A model generated the notes under the pieces. That model had not been told where the DNA came from. It ran no database searches and saw nothing but the letters and a program-made list of their open reading frames with translations. Of a DNA stretch of 64,000 nt, positions 43,777-51,960 are shown piece by piece. The position numbers and the translations under genes were made by a program. Origin of the DNA: Chitinophaga rupis (GTDB lineage Bacteria; Bacteroidota; Bacteroidia; Chitinophagales; Chitinophagaceae); the NCBI RefSeq assembly GCF_900109685.1, contig NZ_FOBB01000009.1, positions 62,001 to 126,000 on the forward strand, written 5' to 3'. How positions within the stretch are numbered: position 1 is the stretch's first letter; every line of letters begins with the position of its first letter.

Positions 43777-43835
43777 TTTAACGCTATCCTTTCCGCTCTG
43801 TTTTATTAATTATTAATTCTTCATTATTAATTGTT

Positions 43836-46112
43836 TCAGCGGGTGCCCAGTGTTTTATTCTCCACCTTCAGCTCATCCCAGGCTGGTGGGGCAACCTGCA
43901 GCAAATTCTTTACAAAAAAATCCCTTCTTTTCTGCTCTCCATAATCACCGCCGGAAGAGTGTCCCATGCCCGGTACCATCACAAAGTCAAAATCCTTATT
44001 GTTTTTAATGAGCGCATTTACCAGCTGCAGGGTAGAGGAGGGGTCCACATTATCATCCATCTCTCCCAGGATCAGCATCAGCTTACCTTCCAGGTTAGCG
44101 GCATGGGTAACATTGGAACATTCCTCGTATTGCGGGCCTATGGGGTATCCCATCCACTGCTCATTCCACCACATTTTGTCCATGCGGTTATCATGGCATC
44201 CACAGGAGGCTACGGCTGCTTTATAAAACTCCGGGTGAAATAATACGGCGCCTGCGGCATTTTGCCCGCCGGCAGAGGTTCCGTAAATGCCTACCCGTGT
44301 AAGGTCCATATAGGGATATTTTCCGGCAGCGGCCTTCATCCATAGAATGCGGTCGGGGAAACCGGCATCTTTCAGGTTTTTCCAGCATACATCATGAAAT
44401 GCTTTGGAGCGGTTGGAGGTGCCCATGCCATCTACCTGTATCACAATAAAACCCAGCTCCGCCAGCTCCTGCATACCGCGGTAGGCAGCCTGGAAGGCTT
44501 TAGGTACAAATGCACTGTGCGGGCCTGCATAAATATTTTCTATAACCGGGTACTTACGGGAGGCATCAAAGTTAGAGGGGCGTATGATGATACCCCAGAT
44601 ATCTGTTTGCCCGTCGCGGCCTTTGGCGGAAAATACTTCCGGCGCACGCCAGCCGGTTTGCTGTAAGGCGGTAATATCGGCCTTTTCCAGCTCCATTATT
44701 ACTTTGCCATTGGCATCGCGTAAAACGGTCACCGGCGGCAGATCTACACGGGAATAGGCATCTGTAAAGTATTTATAATCGGTGCTGAATTTGGCGGCAT
44801 GCTGTGCATTTTCCGTTGTTAATGGCTGCAGGTGCTTACCTTCAAAATCCGTTTTGTAATACTGCACCAGGTAAGGGTCCTGGCCCTGTTCCCGGCCGCT
44901 GGCGCCAAAAATGATGGTCCTGGCCTGCTCATCTACTTTTACAACAGAACGTACTACCCAGCTGCCTTTGGTAATGGGATGCTTTACCTGCCCGGTTTTG
45001 CCGTCGTATAAATAGAGGTGATTCCATCCGTCGCGCTCAGATGCCCATATGATCTCTTTACCATCATTCACATCATAACGGTATTTTTTACTGCTGTAAT
45101 CAATGAACGTGGGGCTGGTTTCCTCTACCAGTATTTTAACCTGACCGGTGGCAGCATCTGCCTCCAGTACGCGGTATACCTGGTGCCCGCGCTGGTTGTA
45201 TTCAAAGGTAAAGGCGCGGCTATCCTTACGCCATTCCAGGTTGCCCAGGCTGTATTGCTGGTTAAACAGTGCTGCATCTAAGGGAATATGTTTTTTACTT
45301 TCTACCAGGAACAGCTGCGGAACCCTTACCGGCAGCGCATCGCCGGGCTTCAGGTAATCGCGGGTGCTAAGCTTTGGCTGCAGCTGGTCTGTTGGGGAGG
45401 ATGAGATCAGGTACAGCAAATGCTTTTTATTAGCCCGCACCTTAACAGCGGCCAGCTTTTTTGAATCCGGGGCCCACTCCATGTAGCTGGAATAATATTC
45501 CCCTTCGGAGCCATCATAGCTTAACTGAAAAACCGCTTTCGTTTTACGGTCGCGGATGTATACGTTGTAGCTTTGGATATAAGCCACCCAGTTGCTGTCC
45601 GGCGAGGGCACCGGCGGCTCGTTCTGCTCATCATGTTCTGCGCCCCAGTAGCGGTCGGGTGTGGTTTTTCCTTTGATCTCTTTTAGCCGGCAGCTGTAGT
45701 CTGTCAGCTTGCACTGGCACACGGTATCGCCTATATTAAATTCCAGCGTATGTTCCTTATCGCTGAAATCCATCATGTTAAATGGCAGCGCATATGCCGT
45801 ATAAGTACGGTGCAGCAGGGTGCTGAGGGCGTTTGCCAGCTTCACCTGGTCAAAGGCCGGGCCTTTGGTGCGCTTGTCTGCATCTACCAGCATAAACTCT
45901 TTACCGCGCGGTGTTTGCTCGTAGTACCAGCAGCGGTGTGTGCTATCGATCCAGTTAAAGCTGGTGGGGGCATAATAGAGCTTGTTCCTGATACGGCTGC
46001 TCCAGTCATTGGCGCGGCGGTAATCATCCGCAGTACCCTGTGCCTGCAGTGTAAGTGCATTGCCCAGTAACAGCAATGTAATGGTTAACAGGCTGAATGT
46101 TTTGTATGGCAT
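43836..46112 (-). CDS. DPP4-like S9 family serine peptidase, secreted
   Basis: A 758-residue prolyl-oligopeptidase-family exopeptidase. The ORF goes up to 46136, but the ATG at 46112 (MPYKTFSLLTITLLLL) starts the signal peptide; the upstream ATG lies inside a repeat. An N-terminal beta-propeller (DPPIV_N, YDGSEGEYYSSYMEWAPDSKKLA, IIWASERDGWNHLYLYD) precedes the C-terminal hydrolase with nucleophile Ser613 in GTSAGG, an Asp in GEMDDNVDP and His in GMGHSSGG. Relatives remove X-Pro dipeptides. Upstream lies an AraC gene in the same direction, then the hydroxyproline genes, which suits cleavage of Pro/Hyp-rich peptides. Confidence 0.92.
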   Translation of the reverse strand: MPYKTFSLLTITLLLLGNALTLQAQGTADDYRRANDWSSRIRNKLYYAPTSFNWIDSTHRCWYYEQTPRGKEFMLVDADKRTKGPAFDQVKLANALSTLLHRTYTAYALPFNMMDFSDKEHTLEFNIGDTVCQCKLTDYSCRLKEIKGKTTPDRYWGAEHDEQNEPPVPSPDSNWVAYIQSYNVYIRDRKTKAVFQLSYDGSEGEYYSSYMEWAPDSKKLAAVKVRANKKHLLYLISSSPTDQLQPKLSTRDYLKPGDALPVRVPQLFLVESKKHIPLDAALFNQQYSLGNLEWRKDSRAFTFEYNQRGHQVYRVLEADAATGQVKILVEETSPTFIDYSSKKYRYDVNDGKEIIWASERDGWNHLYLYDGKTGQVKHPITKGSWVVRSVVKVDEQARTIIFGASGREQGQDPYLVQYYKTDFEGKHLQPLTTENAQHAAKFSTDYKYFTDAYSRVDLPPVTVLRDANGKVIMELEKADITALQQTGWRAPEVFSAKGRDGQTDIWGIIIRPSNFDASRKYPVIENIYAGPHSAFVPKAFQAAYRGMQELAELGFIVIQVDGMGTSNRSKAFHDVCWKNLKDAGFPDRILWMKAAAGKYPYMDLTRVGIYGTSAGGQNAAGAVLFHPEFYKAAVASCGCHDNRMDKMWWNEQWMGYPIGPQYEECSNVTHAANLEGKLMLILGEMDDNVDPSSTLQLVNALIKNNKDFDFVMVPGMGHSSGGDYGEQKRRDFFVKNLLQVAPPAWDELKVENKTLGTR

Positions 46113-46129
46113 GGTTGTGATATTTATAT

Positions 46130-46280
46130 AGTCCATGGTCGATGGTCCATAGTCAATGGCCTTTTACAGTGTGATGGATACAGCGTGTAAAGGCAATTAT
46201 GGGAGGCATTGACCTGAATTTCTTTGTTGTATTTCTGTAACACAGCTATGCCATGGACCATCGGCTATGGACCATGGACA
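46130..46280. repeat. Inverted pair of the GGACCAT-type repeat, copies 1 and 2
   Basis: Copy 1 (46130-46160, reverse) and copy 2 (46249-46280, forward) are variants of a roughly 30-bp word based on ATGGACTATGGACC and ATCGACCATGGAC. As an inverted pair they could fold into a stem with an 88-bp loop in the gap between two minus-strand genes. Confidence 0.85.
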
Positions 46281-46290
46281 AAGAAGCCCC

Positions 46291-47172
46291 TCAGTGCTCC
46301 ACACTCTGAAAATAACTGTTCATATATTCACTGGGCGATTGCCCGGTGATACCTTTAAACACCCGGTTAAAATTGGTAATGCTGTTAAAGCCGCAGGTAT
46401 AAGCCACGGTGGCAATGTTGTCATAATCACCGTCCGTAAGCTTCTTACAGGCTTCGTTGATGCGTACCTCATTCAGGAAAGACACAAAGGTGTGCAGGGT
46501 GTGTTTCTTGAAAAAGCGGCAAAAAGCCTGGGGCGTCATGTGGGCCTGTTTGGCAGCATCTTCCAGGGTAATGGGTTTATCATACTGCTGCATAATAAAA
46601 TTGTAAATGTTGCCAATGCGTATGCCTTCATGCTCGCTGAACATGGGCGTTTTATTACCGGCGCTCAGCGGGGCAAGATCGGGGTAGCTGCTCAGCTGCT
46701 TTAACAGCTCTACAAACAACATCAATTGATCTGCGCCTGCGCTTTGTGCAATACGCAGCATTTTATTGGATACTTCAATTACATGCTGGGCAGGCAGCTT
46801 AAAGCCGGACTGGTGCTGCTGTACAAAATTCTTCAGCAGCTTCATTTCCGGCAGGTTGAAGAAAGCTGCCAGTGCGCCGTTCGGGTTAAAGAAGAACATC
46901 CAGGCCACGATCTTCTTTTTACTCTTGGGTAAAAAATAAGAAGGTTCGCTTTTAAAGATATGCGGTTGATTGGCGCCCAGCCAGAAGATCTCGTTGGAGC
47001 GGAATGAATGCATGTTGTTATCCGCTACCAGTGTGCCTTCACCTTTCTGGATCCAGGTAAGCTGTATCTCCTGGTGGCGGTGCAGATGCGGGTAAAAGTT
47101 GGGCAGTACATCTTTCTGTACAATGATGGATTTATCTAATGGCACGGGGATCGTGAACTGTAGCACTTTCAT
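46291..47172 (-). CDS. AraC-family regulator of the hydroxyproline locus
   Basis: A 293-residue regulator. N-terminal cupin region (YPHLHRHQEIQLTWIQKGEGTLV, FWLGANQPHIFKS), C-terminal double HTH (ITLEDAAKQAHMTPQAFCRFFKKHTLHTF and IATVAYTCGFNSITNFNRVFKGITGQSPSEYM). It is divergent from the DapA-like gene, with 282 bp between, so it is the obvious candidate to respond to hydroxyproline or a related compound. The ligand is inferred from context only. Confidence 0.92.
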   Translation of the reverse strand: MKVLQFTIPVPLDKSIIVQKDVLPNFYPHLHRHQEIQLTWIQKGEGTLVADNNMHSFRSNEIFWLGANQPHIFKSEPSYFLPKSKKKIVAWMFFFNPNGALAAFFNLPEMKLLKNFVQQHQSGFKLPAQHVIEVSNKMLRIAQSAGADQLMLFVELLKQLSSYPDLAPLSAGNKTPMFSEHEGIRIGNIYNFIMQQYDKPITLEDAAKQAHMTPQAFCRFFKKHTLHTFVSFLNEVRINEACKKLTDGDYDNIATVAYTCGFNSITNFNRVFKGITGQSPSEYMNSYFQSVEH

Positions 47173-47201
47173 AATACGTCCTTATTTTGGCTGATATTTT
47201 T

Positions 47202-47330
47202 GGTCCATGGTCCATAGTCGATGGTCCATTGCATACCTCATTATGCAGGGATTGCAGGCTGCAATTGCATAACGGGCGGCATTGGATATATTGAAGTAAT
47301 CCATGGACTATGGACCATCGACCATCGACT
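47202..47330. repeat. Inverted pair of the GGACCAT-type repeat, copies 3 and 4
   Basis: Copy 3 (47202-47231, reverse) and copy 4 (47299-47330, forward) bracket 67 bp in the divergent promoter region between the AraC gene and the DapA-like gene. The arrangement is the same as copies 1 and 2. Confidence 0.85.
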
Positions 47331-47454
47331 CACTCAATATTACAAATTTTACCCCATCCGTTTCCAAAACAGGTTAATATCAGGTAATAATTGATTATAA
47401 TTGGGTAGGTGCGCATGTAATGATTGAAATATTTTTGAAAAAAATTTGAGTAAC

Positions 47455-48390
47455 ATGTCTATTGAATGGAAAGGGATATTTCCTGCAATCACTACCAAGT
47501 TCACAGCCAATGATGAATTGGACCTTCCATTATTTGAGAAGAACCTGAAGGCGCAGCTGGCTGCGGGTATAGATGGTATTATCCTGGGAGGATCCCTGGG
47601 AGAGGCCAGCACCCTCACAGCAGCTGAAAAAGAAACGCTGGTAAAATATTCGGTAGAGAAGGTCGCGGGCAAAATACCCGTGGTATTGAACATTGCGGAA
47701 GGCGCCACGGCGGAAGCGGTAAAACTGGCCCAGCTGGCCCAGGAATGGGGCGCTAAGGGTTTAATGTTATTACCCCCTATGCGCTACAAGAGCGATGAAC
47801 GGGAAACCGCCGCTTACTTTAAAGCCATCGCATCCTCCACTGATCTGCCGATCATGATCTATAATAACCCGGTAGATTACAAGGTAGACGTAACGCTGGC
47901 CATCTTTGAAGAGCTGGCAGCCTTTAAAAACGTACAGGCGGTAAAAGAATCTACCCGCGACGTTTCCAACGTAACCCGTATGATCAACCGTTTTGGCAAC
48001 CGCTTTAAAATACTCTGCGGCGTGGATACCCTGGCGCTGGAAGAAATGGTATTAGGCGCAGTGGGCTGGGTGGGCGGCCTGGTATGTGCGTTCCCCGCAG
48101 AAACCGTAGCCATTTACCGCCTGGTGAAAGCCGGCCGTGTAGCGGAAGCGCTGGAAATTTACCGTTGGTTCCTGCCTCTGCTGGAGCTGGACCTGCATGC
48201 CAAACTGGTTCAATATATTAAGCTGGCTGAAACCCGCGCCGGACTGGGTAGCGAGTATGTAAGAGCGCCACGCCTCACCCTTATTGGCAAAGAACGGGAG
48301 CAGGTATTATCCGTAATAGATACGGCCCTGGCTAATCGCCCGGAACTGCCGGACTACCTTTCAATAGGTGCATTGGCACATGCAAAATGA
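47455..48390 (+). CDS. DapA-family lyase, probable 1-pyrroline-4-hydroxy-2-carboxylate deaminase
   Basis: A 311-residue TIM barrel. The ATG at 47455 is chosen over a TTG at 47446. Schiff-base Lys lies in QAVKESTRDVSN and the Tyr in IMIYNNPVDYK. GGSLGEASTLTAAEK replaces the usual GTTGE. In hydroxyproline catabolism this family converts pyrroline-4-hydroxy-2-carboxylate to ketoglutarate semialdehyde. The assignment to that step is by context: epimerase, FAD dehydrogenase and semialdehyde dehydrogenase genes are all nearby. A dihydrodipicolinate synthase role is less likely. Confidence 0.88.
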   Translation: MSIEWKGIFPAITTKFTANDELDLPLFEKNLKAQLAAGIDGIILGGSLGEASTLTAAEKETLVKYSVEKVAGKIPVVLNIAEGATAEAVKLAQLAQEWGAKGLMLLPPMRYKSDERETAAYFKAIASSTDLPIMIYNNPVDYKVDVTLAIFEELAAFKNVQAVKESTRDVSNVTRMINRFGNRFKILCGVDTLALEEMVLGAVGWVGGLVCAFPAETVAIYRLVKAGRVAEALEIYRWFLPLLELDLHAKLVQYIKLAETRAGLGSEYVRAPRLTLIGKEREQVLSVIDTALANRPELPDYLSIGALAHAK

Positions 48391-48427
48391 GCAGTGAATA
48401 ATAACGGCGCTATAATGAACAGCCAAA

Positions 48428-48477
48428 AGTGAATAGTGAAAGCGGAGATTTATTAATTTCACCTTTCACTATTCACT
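48428..48477. repeat. Perfect 15-bp inverted repeat between lyase and dehydrogenase genes
   Basis: AGTGAATAGTGAAAG (48428-48442) and its exact complement (48463-48477) enclose 20 nt and are followed by AAAAAAG. It could form a terminator-like or RNA-processing hairpin within the operon. Confidence 0.85.
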
Positions 48478-48493
48478 AAAAAAGCAAGAAACC

Positions 48494-49948
48494 ATGATAG
48501 ATGTAGATATCGTACTGCAGCAGGCCGCTGCTGCATTTGAACACTACAAAACAATACCTGCCCACGTAAGAGCCCTTTTCCTGGAAGCTATTGCAGATGA
48601 GCTGGAAGGGCAGCGGGAAGCCCTGGTGCCTGTTGCCAACCAGGAGAGCAACCTGCCCCTGGCCCGCCTGAACGGGGAGCTTACCCGTACCACCAATCAG
48701 CTGAAACTTTTTGCCCGCCTTATAAAAGAAGGCAGCTGGGTAGAGGCGGTGATAGATACCGCCAACCCTGCCAGCACGCCGCCCCGGCCGGATATACGTA
48801 AAATGTTACTACCGGTAGGCCCTGTAGTGGTGTTTGGCGCCAGCAACTTTCCCTTTGCATTTTCCACTGCCGGCGGCGATACCGCCAGTGCGCTGGCTGC
48901 CGGTGCTACCGTGGTGATCAAAGGCCACCCGGCACATGCCCAAACATCCCAAAAGGTATTTGAGGCTATGCAGAAAGCGATTAAAAAGACCAATATGCCG
49001 GAGCACACGGTACAGCATGTAGCGGCTCCGGGCAATGATATAGGAAAACAATTGGTGATACACCCGTTAACCACGGGCGTAGGCTTTACCGGCTCTTTTG
49101 CAGGCGGTAAAGCATTGTTCGATTATGCCAATCAGAGAGAGACCCCCATACCGGTGTTTGCGGAAATGAGCAGCATTAACCCGGTGGTATTCCTCCCGGA
49201 TACGCTGGAAAAAAATGCCGCTGCATTGGCGCAAACCTTTGGCGGGTCGGTTACTTTGGGGATGGGACAATTTTGTACTAATCCCGGCCTGCTGCTGGGC
49301 ATCCGCAGCGCAGCGCTGGAAAATTTTGCACAGCTGCTGGGTGAAGCCATTGCCCAATGTGCCCCGCAAAAAATGCTGCACGGCGGTATTCAGCAGGCTT
49401 ATGTAAAAGGCCGGCAGCAAATACTGGCGCAGCAGGGCGTGGCGCTGGTAAGCGAATCTGTAACAGCGCCCGCGGAGCTGGAAGCCCACCCGGCACTGGC
49501 CCGCGTAGCCGCAAAGGATTTCCTGGCTAACCCGGTATTGAAAGAAGAAGTGTTCGGCCCCTCCTCACTGCTGGTAGTATGTGATAATAAGGAGGAGCTG
49601 AAAGCCGTACTGAAAAGTGTAAAAGGCCAGCTTACTACTACTGCAGTAGGTACAGAAGCTGATATGGCCGCCTATGCGGATGTTATTGCCCTGCAAACCA
49701 CCCTGGCCGGCCGCGTGATCTTAAATGCGCCGCCTACCGGTGTGGAAGTATGCGCAGCCATGGTGCATGGCGGTCCGTTCCCGGCCACTACCGATGCACG
49801 TTTTACCTCCGTAGGCACCAGCGCCATTAAACGCTGGGTACGGCCGGTATGTTTCCAGGGATTCCTGGACAGCATGCTGCCTGCAGCCCTGCAAAACGCT
49901 AACCCGCTGGGCATTTGGCGAATGGTGGATAATGAGTATACGCGGTAG
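48494..49948 (+). CDS. Aldehyde dehydrogenase, probable alpha-ketoglutarate semialdehyde dehydrogenase
   Basis: A 484-residue NAD(P)-dependent aldehyde dehydrogenase. Catalytic Cys lies in LGMGQFCTNPGLLLG and the general base Glu in PVFAEMSSINP. The coenzyme site includes FGASNFPFAFSTAGGDTASALAAGATVVIKGHPAH and GFTGSFAGGKALF. This pattern fits the ketoglutarate semialdehyde dehydrogenases used in hydroxyproline and arabinose/glucarate pathways. It follows the DapA-like gene and would convert the semialdehyde to 2-oxoglutarate. Confidence 0.9.
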   Translation: MIDVDIVLQQAAAAFEHYKTIPAHVRALFLEAIADELEGQREALVPVANQESNLPLARLNGELTRTTNQLKLFARLIKEGSWVEAVIDTANPASTPPRPDIRKMLLPVGPVVVFGASNFPFAFSTAGGDTASALAAGATVVIKGHPAHAQTSQKVFEAMQKAIKKTNMPEHTVQHVAAPGNDIGKQLVIHPLTTGVGFTGSFAGGKALFDYANQRETPIPVFAEMSSINPVVFLPDTLEKNAAALAQTFGGSVTLGMGQFCTNPGLLLGIRSAALENFAQLLGEAIAQCAPQKMLHGGIQQAYVKGRQQILAQQGVALVSESVTAPAELEAHPALARVAAKDFLANPVLKEEVFGPSSLLVVCDNKEELKAVLKSVKGQLTTTAVGTEADMAAYADVIALQTTLAGRVILNAPPTGVEVCAAMVHGGPFPATTDARFTSVGTSAIKRWVRPVCFQGFLDSMLPAALQNANPLGIWRMVDNEYTR

Positions 49949-49960
49949 CAGGCTACCGCC

Positions 49961-50195
49961 GTCCACGGACCATGGTCGATAGTCCATAGCCTACTGCGTA
50001 ATGCATGTATATCATGGAAAGCTGAGAATTGCGTGCCGTTGACATAACACGCAGTAACTGTTATATCGCACAAGGCAATGGACTATGGACCATCGGCCAT
50101 GGACCATTGTCCGTAGACTGTTACAACGCCTGCCGGTTTATGTAATATCAACCATCATGGAGTAGGCCATGGACTATGGACCATCGACCATGGAC
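49961..50195. repeat. GGACCAT-type repeats, copies 5 to 7
   Basis: Copy 5 (49961-49991, reverse), copy 6 (50076-50118, forward) and copy 7 (50165-50195, forward) fill most of the gap between the semialdehyde dehydrogenase and the permease. The permease ORF can be extended in frame to an ATG inside copy 7. Confidence 0.85.
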
Positions 50196-50208
50196 AAAAT
50201 ACACACCC

Positions 50209-51663
50209 ATGTCAACAGATCAACCAACATCTTTTAAGCGCTCTTTCGGGCTGCTGGACGCTACCATGATCGTAGCCGGGTCTATGATCGGTTCCGGTAT
50301 CTTCATTGTAAGCGCTGATATTGTACGCAACGTAAGCTCCGCAGGCTGGCTTACCATCGTGTGGGTGCTGGCTGGTGTGTTAACCCTTACGGCCGCGCTG
50401 AGCTATGGAGAGCTAAGCGCTATGTTTCCCAAGGCAGGCGGACAGTATGTATATCTCAAAGAAGCCTTTAACCCGCTGGTAGGCTTCCTGTATGGGTGGA
50501 GCTTTTTCACCGTTATACAAACCGGCACCATTGCCGCCGTGGGTGTGGCTTTTGCCAAATTTGCCGCATATATCTTTCCTACCTTAAGCGAGAAAAATGT
50601 GCTGGCCGACCTGGGTTTTATGCAGGTCACCGCGGCGCAGCTTACCTCCATTTTACTGATCGTATTACTCACGTATGTGAATACACGCGGTGTAAAAGAA
50701 GGTAAGATCATTCAAACTACGTTTACGCTCACCAAAATAGCCGCCTTGTTCGGCCTTATTATTTTCGGTTTTTTGCTGGCTGCCCGTAAAGAAGTGTGGG
50801 ATGCTAACTGGCAAACCGGTTTCGCCCTGCAAAAGCTTACGCCCGAGGGGCTGCTGCCTTACACCGGTTTAGCGGTAATGGGGGCTATTGCAGGCAGTAT
50901 GGTGGGTACCTTGTTCAGCAGTGATTCCTGGCATAACGTAACCTTCATAGCAGCAGAGATCAAACGCCCGGAAAAGAATATTGGCCTTAGCCTGTTCCTG
51001 GGCACACTGGTGGTAACCGTTATTTACGTGTCTACCAACATGATGTTCCTGGGGGTAATGCCTTTACATGAAGTGGCTTTTGCAGAAAGCGACCGGGTAG
51101 GGGTGGCGGCTTCCGTACACATTTTTGGCAGTATGGGAACGTATATTATTGCCGCGCTTATCATGGTATCTACCTTTGGTTGTAACAACGGGCTGATACT
51201 GGCTGGCGCACGGGTATACTATACCATGGCCAATGATGGCCTGTTCTTTAAACAGCTGGCCACCTTAAATAAGAATGCAGTGCCTTCCAAAGCCCTGTGG
51301 CTGCAATGTTTGTGGGCCTCCCTGCTGTGTTTAAGCGGTAAATACGGGCAGCTGCTGGATTATGTGATCTTTGTGGTGCTGATCTTTTACATCCTGACCA
51401 TTATCGGTATTTTCCGCCTGCGCCGCAAGCGGCCGGATCTGCACCGCCCTTACAAAGCCTTTGGTTACCCGGTATTACCCTTGTTTTATGTGGTGGCTGC
51501 TACCATTATTTGCCTGTCGCTGCTGGCGTATAAACCTATGTATACCTGGCCCGGACTGGGTTTGGTGCTGCTGGGTATACCCGTATATTACGGCGTATGG
51601 GGTAAAAAAGCGGCGGCTGCACCGGTACAAAAACAGGAACCGGTAACCAGCGAATTACCATAA
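50209..51663 (+). CDS. APC-family amino acid permease
   Basis: A 484-residue transporter of about 12 spans. The ATG at 50209 is preferred to the one at 50176, which lies in a repeat. The N-terminal APC motif is LLDATMIVAGSMIGSGIFIVSADI. Further family strings are LTAALSYGELSAMFPKAGGQYVYLKEAF, SDSWHNVTFIAAEIKRPEKNIG and RLRRKRPDLHRPYKAFGYP. From its place among hydroxyproline genes it probably imports hydroxyproline, proline or their dipeptides; the substrate is not visible in the sequence. Confidence 0.9.
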   Translation: MSTDQPTSFKRSFGLLDATMIVAGSMIGSGIFIVSADIVRNVSSAGWLTIVWVLAGVLTLTAALSYGELSAMFPKAGGQYVYLKEAFNPLVGFLYGWSFFTVIQTGTIAAVGVAFAKFAAYIFPTLSEKNVLADLGFMQVTAAQLTSILLIVLLTYVNTRGVKEGKIIQTTFTLTKIAALFGLIIFGFLLAARKEVWDANWQTGFALQKLTPEGLLPYTGLAVMGAIAGSMVGTLFSSDSWHNVTFIAAEIKRPEKNIGLSLFLGTLVVTVIYVSTNMMFLGVMPLHEVAFAESDRVGVAASVHIFGSMGTYIIAALIMVSTFGCNNGLILAGARVYYTMANDGLFFKQLATLNKNAVPSKALWLQCLWASLLCLSGKYGQLLDYVIFVVLIFYILTIIGIFRLRRKRPDLHRPYKAFGYPVLPLFYVVAATIICLSLLAYKPMYTWPGLGLVLLGIPVYYGVWGKKAAAAPVQKQEPVTSELP

Positions 51664-51728
51664 ATTAACCGGTAGCTGCCCTCATTTTAATCTGATCCAG
51701 GCAGGATACCCATGATTTTATGTTAATT

Positions 51729-51761
51729 TTTGCAAACCTTTGATCAATACTCGCAACTTTG
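51729..51761 (+). promoter_or_regulatory. Weak promoter candidate for the epimerase operon
   Basis: TTTG at 51729-51732, a 21-bp gap, then CAACTTTG (one mismatch to TAnnTTTG) lie in the 293-bp gap before the epimerase gene. The rest of that gap shows nothing but the AATTCGTAATTGA repeat at its end. Confidence 0.35.
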
Positions 51762-51925
51762 TACTCAGGGCTTCTGAATATTTTTGGGAATGAGGGTAGC
51801 GGCGTAAACCGGAAACCACATACTTCAGGGATAACTAAAGGTTTCTGAACATTTAATAATGATGTAGTGGCATATTAAACAAACCGCACTCACATTTAAA
51901 AATAAAGCTGGAAGCTCCGTTATAC

Positions 51926-51960
51926 TAATTTGTAATTCGTAATTGATAATTCGTAATTGA
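51926..51960. repeat. AATTCGTAATTGA direct repeats at the epimerase start
   Basis: Two exact 13-bp copies (51934-51946 and 51948-51960), preceded by a partial third, end on the first possible start codon of the epimerase gene. Confidence 0.8.

Noticed and set aside
46113..46136. Upstream ATG extension of the S9 peptidase gene
   Set aside because: The ATG at 46136 lies in repeat copy 1 and would place eight residues before a normal signal peptide.
46130..50195. Repeat pairs as insertion sequences
   Set aside because: No transposase or target-site duplication is evident and the inner sequences differ, so only MITE-like or structural roles remain possible.
50176..50208. Upstream ATG extension of the permease gene
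   Set aside because: The extension is encoded by the dispersed repeat (copy 7); the APC family begins near the ATG at 50209.
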